Of a stretch of DNA of 64,000 bases, positions 35,312 to 42,998 are shown piece after piece. The DNA comes from Ureibacillus composti (GTDB lineage Bacteria > Bacillota > Bacilli > Bacillales_A > Planococcaceae): assembly GCA_030348875.1 (NCBI GenBank), contig JAUCEP010000002.1, forward strand, positions 1,443,001 through 1,507,000, in the 5' to 3' direction. Positions within the stretch are counted from its first letter, which is position 1; every line of letters begins with the position of its first letter. A program made the translations under genes and the position numbers. The notes beneath the pieces were generated by a model. It was not told where the DNA came from, did no database searches, and saw nothing but the letters and a program-made list of their open reading frames with translations.

Positions 35312-35779
35312 ATGATATTAGTAAGTTCTTGTTTAGCAGGATTAGAGGTAAGATATAACGGCACACATTGTTTAAATAATAAGATCATGAAACTAATAGA
35401 AGAGAAAAAGGCAGTTGCCTTATGCCCCGAATTACTTGGTGGCTTTTCGACTCCTAGAGAACCTGCAGAAATAATAGGTGGTAACGGGGAAGACGTATTA
35501 GATGGAAAAGCTAAAGTAATCGAAAAATCAGGTAGAGATGTTACGGAACTATACATAAAGGGAGCTTATATTACTCTAAAAAAAGCTATTGATATTAACG
35601 CAACAGTAGTTGTACTGAAAGAGTATAGCCCCTCCTGTGGAAGTTCAATGATTTATAATGGTGAATTTATAGGAGAGAAAATTGCTGGGAATGGAGTTAC
35701 AGCTGCTTTATTAAAAAGAAACGGGTTACAAGTAATTTCAGAAAAACAGTTTGCCGATAATTTTGGTGAGATGATATAA
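35312..35779 (+). CDS. DUF523 family protein
   Basis: A 155-residue protein with the full DUF523 cysteine pattern: SSCLAGLEVRYNG, ALCPELLGGFSTPREPAEI and LKEYSPSCGSSMIYNGEF. The conserved cysteines suggest a metal or Fe-S site; the function is not established. RBS GGGGGGAT precedes ATG. Lengths of other DUF523 members are similar, so the gene is complete. Confidence 0.9.
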   Translation: MILVSSCLAGLEVRYNGTHCLNNKIMKLIEEKKAVALCPELLGGFSTPREPAEIIGGNGEDVLDGKAKVIEKSGRDVTELYIKGAYITLKKAIDINATVVVLKEYSPSCGSSMIYNGEFIGEKIAGNGVTAALLKRNGLQVISEKQFADNFGEMI

Positions 35780-35783
35780 TTTC

Positions 35784-35893
35784 TCTTCAATTAAACCAGC
35801 TAATAGAAGCTACTTGTTATTCAATTATTGGGCGCAATTCTGTAGTAAGAATTCCGCTCTTTCTTTTTGTTAAGGGCCATGATTGTGGAGTAA
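35784..35893 (+). repeat. GGGCGC-family repeat, copy 3 (full length)
   Basis: One of the most complete copies: left part CAATTAAACCAGCTAATAGAAGC, then TTATTCAATTATTGGGCGC, core AATTCT...AGAATTCCGCTC, T-rich stretch and AGGGCCATGATTGTGGAG. It lies right after the DUF523 stop. Confidence 0.85.
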
Positions 35894-36002
35894 ATTCTAA
35901 TATATGTGCTGTTAAAAGGCAATAATTAAAAGACACTCAAAGTTAAGTGTCTTTACTATTCTTATTCTAAAAGTAAAAATCCCTAACAAGTCTCATCCAT
36001 CG

Positions 36003-36821
36003 TTATTGATTTATGCGAAGGGATTCTCCATCACTAGAAATAAAAATGTCCCCATTTCTTGTTACATATATTTCCGTTCCTAATTGGTTTAGAGCGTCTA
36101 CAACCTCATTTTCTTCTGGATTTTTATCTGAAGAAGTGATAACAGCATACTTAGGTTGGATTAAGGTGAAAAATTCTGTACTTTTTTCATTATATCGACC
36201 ATGATGGGGTACCTTCAAAAAGGTATGCTCCAAATTTCCTGATTCAATTAGTTCTGCAATTCGTTCTTCTTCTGCGTCTCCAGCAAATAAAAAACTATTC
36301 TTTCCATGTTCTACACTGATTACGAGGGAATAATCATTATCCCCAGAGTAAGACTCTTTCTGTGGAGGATCAATGGTGAATTCAGCGGTCCCCACTTTAA
36401 AATTAAAAACATTTGTTAATTTATGGGGAGCTATCCGATGCTCTTTTAGTGCTTCCAAATACTCTTTGTACTCTTTACTATCACTTTCGTAATTTGGAGT
36501 AATCACATTCAATACCTCAACTTCATTTAACACTGTATCAGCTCCACCAACATGATCTTTGTCAAAATGAGTTAGTATCAAATAATCAATCGAAGTCATT
36601 TTATTTTTTTTCATATAATCAATAATTTCTTCTCCATCCTCATCTTCCCCTGTATCAATTAGAACCGTTTGCTCTCCTATGCTCAAGAGGATACTATCGG
36701 CTTTACCGATTTTAAAAATGACGATATTTAAATCATCTTTTACCCCGTTTTCGTTTGCAGCACTAGAGCTACAACCACTTATTAAAATAGAAATAATTAA
36801 ACTTATGCAAACGATCATCAT
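36003..36821 (-). CDS. MBL-fold metallohydrolase lipoprotein (ComEC C-terminal-like)
   Basis: A 272-residue metallo-beta-lactamase-fold protein. Metal-binding LTHFDKDHVGG lies near residue 83, KVPHHGRYNEKS near 200 and VITSSDKNPEE near 230. This matches the ComEC/Rec2-type hydrolase domain, secreted as a lipoprotein (ISILISGC). Possible substrates are nucleic acid or phosphodiesters; unknown. The start is uncertain. ATG 36821 gives a signal peptide lacking basic residues and has no close RBS. A TTG 17 bases upstream has GAGGTGAGG before it and would add MISRKK, but is out of frame by one base in an A7 run. Confidence 0.82.
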   Translation of the reverse strand: MMIVCISLIISILISGCSSSAANENGVKDDLNIVIFKIGKADSILLSIGEQTVLIDTGEDEDGEEIIDYMKKNKMTSIDYLILTHFDKDHVGGADTVLNEVEVLNVITPNYESDSKEYKEYLEALKEHRIAPHKLTNVFNFKVGTAEFTIDPPQKESYSGDNDYSLVISVEHGKNSFLFAGDAEEERIAELIESGNLEHTFLKVPHHGRYNEKSTEFFTLIQPKYAVITSSDKNPEENEVVDALNQLGTEIYVTRNGDIFISSDGESLRINQ

Positions 36822-36982
36822 TTTTTTCTGCTAATCAATTAAACCTCACCTCATAACCTTCAACTGCTGTTTTACCAAAATAATAGTTAATAAAACTTAA
36901 AATTTATAGATCTTTTTTTATGATAAAAGGGATATTGAAAAATAGACAACCGCTTTCTTAATCTAGAAACCGGTTGTCTACA

Positions 36983-38938
36983 TTATCTACAAATCCGTCG
37001 TACAAAGAATATGGCAATCAATGCTATTGCCAAATAGATTAGGAGCTGGTATACATCTGTTTTGGTGAATTCACCAGTCGACTCATCCGTTTCACTTGCT
37101 TCATTATTCATCATAGGTCTGTTCTTATTTCCATTAGCACTACCTGGACCTTGTTGAGTCATATTTTCCATCTGTTCTGTTAAATAGGATTTTTTCTCTT
37201 CTGTTGTCATTGAATCAAAGTTGTCTGGTAATGTGATAGGGAAATTACCGTCTTGAATTCTATCTAAAAACTGCTCAAACTCTTCGGCAGACATAGAGTT
37301 AATATCAAAGCCGCCTTGCATTCCCTCATTTATTTGTGGGGGATTACCGTTTTGGGAACGCTCTCCATTGGCATTTTGCTGATCTCTTTGGCCACCCATT
37401 TCAGGCACCATGGAAGATGTTTGGGTAGATTCGACAACAAGATCGCCTGTTAACTGTGCTAAGATTGATTCACTACGTTGTTTTGCAAATTCAGGTAAGC
37501 TATTATCTCCACTAACCCCTTCTAAAAAATCTTCTGTTGTTGAAAATTTCGATGGATCTTCTTCAATATAAGGCACTAGTAACTTTCCTAACTTCGATGT
37601 AATGGCTGCAACATTTTCTTCTGTTAAAATTTCTGTCGCGATTTGTTCTAGATAGGTTTCGTACTGTGCGTGTAGGCTCTCATCACTTAATAACACATTT
37701 AATAATGGTCGATTGGTTAATGAAGTTCCTGAAACTGGCTCATAAATGCTGAAGTTAATTGCATCTTCGGAAAGTAAATCTCCTGACCCCATCATCATCC
37801 CTCCAGGTTGCGGGTCTCCTCCTGGCATTTGAGGGGGCCCTGCTTCAGCTGTCTGACCATTGGCCGGTTCCATACTTTCATCATTTTGTTGTCTACTTGG
37901 CATTTTAGCAGAATCAAAATTTTGAGCTTGGTTAGCTTCTTGCTCATTTTTCAATTCGCCAGATGCATCAGCATTAGGAGACATATCAGGGCGATCGCCT
38001 CCACCCATACCACCTAAACCAAATCCACCAAAGGACATATTATAATCCCAGGGCAAAATAGAAAATACACCATCTTCATCCTCATATAAATAATAGTTAT
38101 GTTTCATCTGACCTTGGTAACTATCAAGACTAACGAGTGCTGTATTCATAGCAAAGTAACGAAGCATTTGATCTGTATTTACAAATTCTTCATATCCTTC
38201 ACCTTCGTTAATTGATTTAATCATGGAAATAAGATTAGAGTCATCAATACTATCCTCATTCATTTTCACTTCGATTCCCTCGTAATCTTCTAGAGAATCA
38301 CTGATATAGACAAGATCGCTTCCTGTCCCATCAGGCTTGAATAAATAACCTTTTGCCGTATTATAATTCTGGGCAATAAATGTTTCATCAATCGCTTCTA
38401 CACCAAGCATTAGCCCATAGTATTCGTCGTTTACCATGACTTTCAAATACGAATGGGATGGTGTTGCAATCCCCATTTGCTCCATTAACTCATATGATAC
38501 AAATTCTTTCATTTGAGTAGAGTCACTAAAATTATTATTTAAATTTAATTTTGTCAAACCATAGTAACTTTGAGTAGAATCAAAATAATTAAAGTCAACT
38601 TTTAAGCTATAGCGTTGTGAATCACCTTGTGCAACCGAAGTTAAAGAAGAATTTCCTTTTGTTCGAATTGCTACATTCGAAATCGCTTCTCCATTTATAG
38701 TAACGGAAGCTTCCTTGTATTCTTCATTTAATGGATTCGCTAACATATCTTCCCAATCTTTATCATCAATTGTAATGTCAATGGTTGTAACGACATCTTC
38801 ATTAAATAGCTTTTTATTATATGAATAAGCTGGGTCTGTATTTTCAAGGTCAAATACTTGTACAAAATAAATAGCCGCTATAGTTAAGAGAATTGCAGAA
38901 ATCATCGGTAAAATAATCCATCTCTTTTTAACTTGCAT
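36983..38938 (-). CDS. CotH-family kinase, exported, membrane-anchored at both ends
   Basis: A 651-residue protein related to the spore-coat protein kinase CotH. It has an N-terminal membrane helix (about 8-28). CotH-like blocks follow: SVTINGEAISNVAIRTKGNS, KEFVSYELMEQMGIATPSHS, NDEYYGLMLGVEAID and SILPWDYNMSFGGFG. A Gly/Met/Gln/Asn-rich insertion lies at about 305-385, and the C-terminus ends in a membrane helix (YQLLIYLAIALIAIFFVRR). Because it is exported, a surface substrate is likely. RBS GGAGGGT precedes ATG. Upstream on the same strand is a DUF4956 remnant and then a TTGACA-N5-CTGACA box. Confidence 0.87.
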   Translation of the reverse strand: MQVKKRWIILPMISAILLTIAAIYFVQVFDLENTDPAYSYNKKLFNEDVVTTIDITIDDKDWEDMLANPLNEEYKEASVTINGEAISNVAIRTKGNSSLTSVAQGDSQRYSLKVDFNYFDSTQSYYGLTKLNLNNNFSDSTQMKEFVSYELMEQMGIATPSHSYLKVMVNDEYYGLMLGVEAIDETFIAQNYNTAKGYLFKPDGTGSDLVYISDSLEDYEGIEVKMNEDSIDDSNLISMIKSINEGEGYEEFVNTDQMLRYFAMNTALVSLDSYQGQMKHNYYLYEDEDGVFSILPWDYNMSFGGFGLGGMGGGDRPDMSPNADASGELKNEQEANQAQNFDSAKMPSRQQNDESMEPANGQTAEAGPPQMPGGDPQPGGMMMGSGDLLSEDAINFSIYEPVSGTSLTNRPLLNVLLSDESLHAQYETYLEQIATEILTEENVAAITSKLGKLLVPYIEEDPSKFSTTEDFLEGVSGDNSLPEFAKQRSESILAQLTGDLVVESTQTSSMVPEMGGQRDQQNANGERSQNGNPPQINEGMQGGFDINSMSAEEFEQFLDRIQDGNFPITLPDNFDSMTTEEKKSYLTEQMENMTQQGPGSANGNKNRPMMNNEASETDESTGEFTKTDVYQLLIYLAIALIAIFFVRRICR

Positions 38939-39001
38939 AACCTACCCTCCACTTATGTTTATTTCTTCTATTTTAAAATTTCAACATTCATTAATAATAT
39001 T

Positions 39002-39023
39002 GGCGGCAAGAGATTCTGCCGCC
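39002..39023. other. GC-rich hairpin upstream of cotH-like gene
   Basis: GGCGGCA (39002-39008) and TGCCGCC (39017-39023) enclose an 8-base loop. There is no T-run on either side, so it is not an ordinary terminator. It lies between the DUF4956 remnant and the CotH gene and could stabilise or attenuate the CotH message. Confidence 0.5.
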
Positions 39024-39046
39024 GTGTCTAAAGGGGTTAATCAAAA

Positions 39047-39178
39047 TTAAGCAGTAAAGTTCCCATCATAACTAAGCATAACTGCTGATTGTACACCCTT
39101 TATTTCTGAGATATTATTTAGAATTTCTGAATTAATGAGTAGGCTGTTGAACAATCCCAAGTATATAAGGGGAATATG
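39047..39178 (-). pseudogene. Remnant of a DUF4956-type membrane protein gene (3' end)
   Basis: A 43-codon open stretch on the minus strand ends in TAA and reads SEILNNISEIKGVQSAVMLS then YDGNFTA, similar to the cytosolic C-terminus of DUF4956 proteins. No start or membrane part remains. In other Firmicutes DUF4956, polyphosphate-polymerase-type (VTC) and CotH genes cluster, and this remnant lies directly upstream of the CotH gene. The family call is from memory of the pattern and is tentative. Confidence 0.45.
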
Positions 39179-39193
39179 TCAGGTGTGTGTCAA
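39160..39193 (-). promoter_or_regulatory. Tandem TTGACA-N5-CTGACA box, promoter of the CotH transcript
   Basis: On the minus strand TTGACA CACAC CTGACA (39193-39177) is followed after 11 bp by TATACT (39165-39160). The same tandem box is found before the response regulator gene (39283) and before prsA (41538). It is likely bound by the OmpR-family regulator encoded next door. Confidence 0.6.
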
Positions 39194-39282
39194 AGAAATA
39201 TTTCGTTGCGGACATTTAAATGACTTCTTCTTTTGGGAATAATGCTTAAATGAACTTGGAATTATCGTGCCACTTTATTGTA

Positions 39283-39319
39283 TTGACATCTTGCTGACTT
39301 ACTTCTGTGATAATGTTAT
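39283..39319 (+). promoter_or_regulatory. Tandem box and promoter of the two-component operon
   Basis: TTGACA TCTTG CTGACT (39283-39299), then 14 bp, then TGTTAT (39314-39319). The geometry equals that of the prsA promoter. It suggests autoregulation by the regulator. Confidence 0.6.
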
Positions 39320-39379
39320 AGGGAGAAAAATAGTGAAATCATATTTTGTAGATTACATATTCGGGAGGTTAGAGTACCG

Positions 39380-40060
39380 ATGAAAATACTACTTGTGGAA
39401 GATGAATATGCGATTAGTCAAGTATTGAAGGCTTATTTACAAAAAGTTGGCTATGAAGTTGTCCAGGTATATGATGGCGATGAGGTATTGGAAAAATTTC
39501 ATGAAGGTTATCCTGATCTTGTTTTGTTGGATGTTATGTTACCGAATAAAGATGGTTGGGAAATTTTAAAGGAAATAAGGAAAGAAAGTAATTGTCCTGT
39601 CATTATGCTGACAGCTCTTGGTGATGTAAATTATCGTTTGGAAGGATTAAATTTTGGTGCAGATGATTATATATCGAAACCGTTTGTTGCCGATGAAGTG
39701 ATCGCCCGTGTGAAAGCAGTATTAAGACGAACACATGTAGAAAATGAAAGTCCGGTGAAACGGTTTGGTCAGTTAGAAATCAATTTAAAAGCACATCAAG
39801 TGAAGGTAAATGGAAAAAATATTACGCTTACCCCACGTGATTTATCTGTTCTGATATTTTTGGCTGAAAATCCTAATCAAACTTTTACACGAGAACAATT
39901 AATCGAACATATTTGGGGCTGGGATTATGATGGAAGCGATCGTGCAGTTGATCTTGCAGTAAAGCGAATAAGAAAATCTTTGCAAGACTGGCCAAGTTCA
40001 GAAGGTGAAATTAAAACTCTTCGAGGATTGGGGTATCAGTTAAATGTTTATCAAAAATAA
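39380..40060 (+). CDS. OmpR/PhoB-family response regulator
   Basis: A 226-residue regulator: receiver domain with Asp51 (LVLLDVMLPNKDGW) and Lys in SKPF, then a winged-helix domain (LTPRDLSVLIFLAENPNQTF, ending RGLGYQLN). Probable target sites are the three tandem boxes around this locus. GGGAGGT precedes ATG by nine bases or so. The histidine kinase gene begins inside its last codons, so the two are coupled. Confidence 0.94.
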   Translation: MKILLVEDEYAISQVLKAYLQKVGYEVVQVYDGDEVLEKFHEGYPDLVLLDVMLPNKDGWEILKEIRKESNCPVIMLTALGDVNYRLEGLNFGADDYISKPFVADEVIARVKAVLRRTHVENESPVKRFGQLEINLKAHQVKVNGKNITLTPRDLSVLIFLAENPNQTFTREQLIEHIWGWDYDGSDRAVDLAVKRIRKSLQDWPSSEGEIKTLRGLGYQLNVYQK

Positions 40061-41495
40061 AAAACATAAATCACAGAAAAATAAACCCTCAAAAATTTTC
40101 AAAAATGATAAACACGTTTCTTTAATTCGATATTGGACAAGCAGATACTTGTTTACATTATGTATTGGGCTCATTGTCGTTGCAATTATTTCTGCGCTTT
40201 GGATCCGTCATAATACATTGGAAAACCGGTTGAACTTGATGTCCGTGCTAGCAGAGAGTATGGCGGACAGGATTGTTACCGCGAATGACCAGGCGCAACC
40301 TCCACCCAATTTTTTCCTCGAGCGGAAGTTGAAAACGGAATTAGAAATTGATCCCTTCACTTATATTGTGGATACAAATGGAAATGTTATTTCTAGTAAT
40401 CGGCCAAAAGGACCATTCGAACAACAATTAAATCAATCCACTTTAAATAAAGTAGACAACATACAGAATGTGACTATTTATAATCAAGAATTTTATATCG
40501 TGAAATCGCCTATTAATATTAATGATTCAGTCGTTGGCTGGGTAGTCATGGTCGATACCAAAGATAATTTAACCCATGTGAACCAAGAATATACTCAACT
40601 AGCAATTATGATCGTTAGTCTGGCATTGTTTGGTTGGGCTGCTATCTATGTTCTGTCAAAACGTTTGGCAAAACCCATTAAATATGTAGCAGGAGCAGCC
40701 AAACTCGTTTCAGAAGGAAATTATCGAATCGATATCCCTAATGATAGTAAAGAAAAAGAGGTTTACGAATTAATCCACTCATTTAAAGAAATGACGAAAA
40801 AATTGGAAAGACTTGAGTCGCTACGAACTGAGCTACTGGCAGGGGTTACACATGAATTGAAAACCCCTGTAACTTCCATCAGCGGTTTATTACAGGCGCT
40901 TAAAGATGGAGTGGTTACAGGGGATGATGCAAAAGAGTTTTTAAATATATCACTAAATGAAACAGAAAAAATGAAGACAATGGTAGAAGACTTGCTGGCA
41001 TTCAATCAATTTGCAACAAATACAGTCCCTGTTAATAATGAGATCCTTAATATTAATGAAGTCGTAGAAAATGCTCTGTTTAGTTGGCAAGTTGCCCAAA
41101 AAGAAGAGATTGAGGTTAAACTCCGTAAACTCTTCAACCCGGTTGAAGTCACTGTTGACCCAATTCGCTTTCAACAGGTCATGACAAATTTGCTGAACAA
41201 TGCAAAACATGCACTGGGAAGTAATGGTGAAATATTCGTCACCTTGATGGAAGATGAAACAGAAATCATTATCGATGTATCGGATACGGGAAGTGGGATT
41301 CCAGAAGCGGAACAGCCATTTATTTTTGAACGCTTTTTCCGTGGTGAAAAGAAAAAATATAAAATCCGAGGACTAGGCCTTGGGTTAGCATTAAGCAAAA
41401 TGATTGTCCAATCCCTTGGCGGAGATTTAGTATTACTAAAAAGCTCCACGGAAGGAACAACATTTCGAATAACTTTATCCAAAAATAACAGCTAA
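40044..41495 (+). CDS. Sensor histidine kinase (HAMP-HisKA-HATPase)
   Basis: A 483-residue membrane kinase. Helix 1 lies at about residues 34-54, an extracytoplasmic sensor of about 125 residues follows, helix 2 at about 183-203, then HAMP. The phospho-acceptor is His270 in AGVTHELKTPVTS. N-box NLLNNAKHAL and G-boxes DTGSGIPEAEQ and GLGLALSKMIV complete the core. The gene overlaps the regulator by 17 bp. The neighbouring foldase and CotH suggest it senses envelope stress; this is inference. Confidence 0.93.
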   Translation: MFIKNKKHKSQKNKPSKIFKNDKHVSLIRYWTSRYLFTLCIGLIVVAIISALWIRHNTLENRLNLMSVLAESMADRIVTANDQAQPPPNFFLERKLKTELEIDPFTYIVDTNGNVISSNRPKGPFEQQLNQSTLNKVDNIQNVTIYNQEFYIVKSPININDSVVGWVVMVDTKDNLTHVNQEYTQLAIMIVSLALFGWAAIYVLSKRLAKPIKYVAGAAKLVSEGNYRIDIPNDSKEKEVYELIHSFKEMTKKLERLESLRTELLAGVTHELKTPVTSISGLLQALKDGVVTGDDAKEFLNISLNETEKMKTMVEDLLAFNQFATNTVPVNNEILNINEVVENALFSWQVAQKEEIEVKLRKLFNPVEVTVDPIRFQQVMTNLLNNAKHALGSNGEIFVTLMEDETEIIIDVSDTGSGIPEAEQPFIFERFFRGEKKKYKIRGLGLGLALSKMIVQSLGGDLVLLKSSTEGTTFRITLSKNNS

Positions 41496-41513
41496 CCATA
41501 GCTGTTATTTTTT
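41484..41513 (+). terminator. Terminator overlapping the kinase stop codon
   Basis: AATAACAGCT and AGCTGTTATT form the stem, followed by T6. The TAA stop lies within the left arm. Confidence 0.9.
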
Positions 41514-41522
41514 ATGGAATTT

Positions 41523-41574
41523 TTGACTGGCAAGGTTTTGACATTCTACTGACACAATCCATCGTTAATATAAT
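41523..41574 (+). promoter_or_regulatory. Tandem box and promoter of prsA
   Basis: TTGACA TTCTA CTGACA (41538-41554), 14 bp, then TATAAT (41569-41574). A further half-site TTGACT lies at 41523. Spacing matches the two-component promoter at 39283, pointing to common control. Confidence 0.62.
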
Positions 41575-41616
41575 TTCTGTAAGCTAAATCAGAATAGAAA
41601 TGAACGGGGGATATTT

Positions 41617-42498
41617 ATGAAATATATTAGAAAGACAAAAACTTTTAGGATGATAGTACTTCCATTCGCTTTAAGTGCAATGCTCGTAGGTTGCTCAAGT
41701 GAAGATTCTTCAATGATTGCATCAGTGAATGGAGAAAACATAACTGAAACAGAATTAAATGAAGCATTAACAGCTCAATATGGTGTGGAAATATTAGATA
41801 CACTAATTACAGAAAAAATTATTGAATTAGAGGCAGAAAAGTTAGAATTGTCTGTAACAGAGGAAGAAATTCAGGCGGAATACGAAGATTATACTACCCA
41901 ATATGGAGATGAAGAAACCTTTCTTGAAGTACTCTCATCTTATAATATGGATGAAGAAGACGTAAAGGAAGATATTAAAAACTATCTTTTAACGATCAAA
42001 GTAATGGAAGACTATGTTGGAATCACAGATGAAGAAATAAAAACCTACTTTGATGAAAATAAAACTACCTATGGACAAGCAGCCCAAGTAGAAGCAAGTC
42101 ATATTCTAGTAGAGAATGAGGAGACGGCTCAAGAAGTTATTGAAAAATTAAATGCAGGAGAAGATTTTGCAGAACTTGCAAAAGAATATTCAACTGATAC
42201 TGCTACTCAGGAGGATGGTGGTAATTTAGGTTACTTTGGTAAGGGTGAAATGGAAAAAGCGTTTGAAAATACCGCATTCGCTATGGAAATAGATTCAATC
42301 AGTGAACCGGTAGAAACAGATTATGGTTTCCATATAATTAAAGTAACGGATAAAATTGAAGAACAAGAAGCTGTTTTCGAAGATGTAAAAGACACAGTTT
42401 ATGAGGATCTTCTAAATTCAAAAGTCAATGAACAATATTCAACTTGGTTAACAGAAAAAATGGAAGAATATGAAATTAAAAATAAATTAACAGACTAA
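41617..42498 (+). CDS. prsA: PrsA-family foldase lipoprotein (parvulin-type peptidyl-prolyl isomerase)
   Basis: A 293-residue lipoprotein (lipobox MLVGC, Cys26) that acts outside the membrane to fold secreted proteins. The N-terminal SurA/PrsA-like helical part (about 30-150) is followed by a parvulin domain at about 155-250 (QVEASHILVENEETAQEV, DFAELAKEYSTD, GGNLGYFGKGEM, TDYGFHIIKV). RBS CGGGGGAT precedes ATG. Several prsA paralogs are usual in Bacillales; this one lies behind a promoter of the adjacent two-component system. Confidence 0.93.
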   Translation: MKYIRKTKTFRMIVLPFALSAMLVGCSSEDSSMIASVNGENITETELNEALTAQYGVEILDTLITEKIIELEAEKLELSVTEEEIQAEYEDYTTQYGDEETFLEVLSSYNMDEEDVKEDIKNYLLTIKVMEDYVGITDEEIKTYFDENKTTYGQAAQVEASHILVENEETAQEVIEKLNAGEDFAELAKEYSTDTATQEDGGNLGYFGKGEMEKAFENTAFAMEIDSISEPVETDYGFHIIKVTDKIEEQEAVFEDVKDTVYEDLLNSKVNEQYSTWLTEKMEEYEIKNKLTD

Positions 42499-42518
42499 TA
42501 TTTGATAAGTAAGTAGAT

Positions 42519-42546
42519 GGGGCTAATTAATTAGTCCCTTTTTTCT
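42519..42546 (+). terminator. Terminator after prsA
   Basis: GGGGCTAATTAATTAGTCCC (42519-42538) forms the hairpin, followed by TTTTTTC. Confidence 0.88.
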
Positions 42547-42565
42547 TTTTAGAGGAGGTGATTAT

Positions 42566-42652
42566 TTGATTTCTATTACAAGTTTTTTCGGAAGTTTTGA
42601 CAAAACCGTACTATTCCTTTTTAACTCTAAATTAATCACAATGAAACGTTAA
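42566..42652 (+). CDS. Possible 28-residue peptide
   Basis: A TTG start seven bases after a perfect GGAGGTGAT, then 28 codons (MISITSFFGSFDKTVLFLFN, SKLITMKR) and TAA. The Shine-Dalgarno is as strong as any in the window, but the peptide matches nothing I know and it follows a terminator, so it needs its own promoter. Confidence 0.35.
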   Translation: MISITSFFGSFDKTVLFLFNSKLITMKR

Positions 42653-42671
42653 AAGTAAGATAATTAAATAG

Positions 42672-42780
42672 TCAGTTTTCCATAAACCAACTAATAGAAA
42701 CTGACCATTATTCAAGTAAAGGGCGCATTCCGAGAGTAGGAATTGCGCTCTATTCTTTATGTATTGGGTCAGAATTGAAG
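42672..42780 (+). repeat. GGGCGC-family repeat, copy 4 (full length)
   Basis: Left part CATAAACCAACTAATAGAAAC, then TTATTCAAGTAAAGGGCGC, core ATTCC...GGAATTGCGCTC, T-rich stretch and TTGGGTCAGAATTG. The remaining gap to the amine oxidase start has no other feature. Confidence 0.82.
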
Positions 42781-42998
42781 AATGAAATGTACTTATATTA
42801 TAAACAGTTTAATATTAGTCACAGTAAACCGTACAATAAGTAAATGAGGTTTTAAAAAGGGACTTTTATGTAAAGAGAATTGGCAATTGACCTTTTTAAG
42901 ACATTTACCTTTATCATAATACTACCCTTTGTCTGAATAAGTTGATAAAAATCAATAATTTGTTGATTTATATCCTATTCAGTAAATGGAGGGTGATC

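Noticed and set aside
42566-42652. prsA-downstream peptide as part of the prsA operon
   Set aside because: A strong terminator separates it from prsA, so it was kept only as a low-confidence separate peptide.
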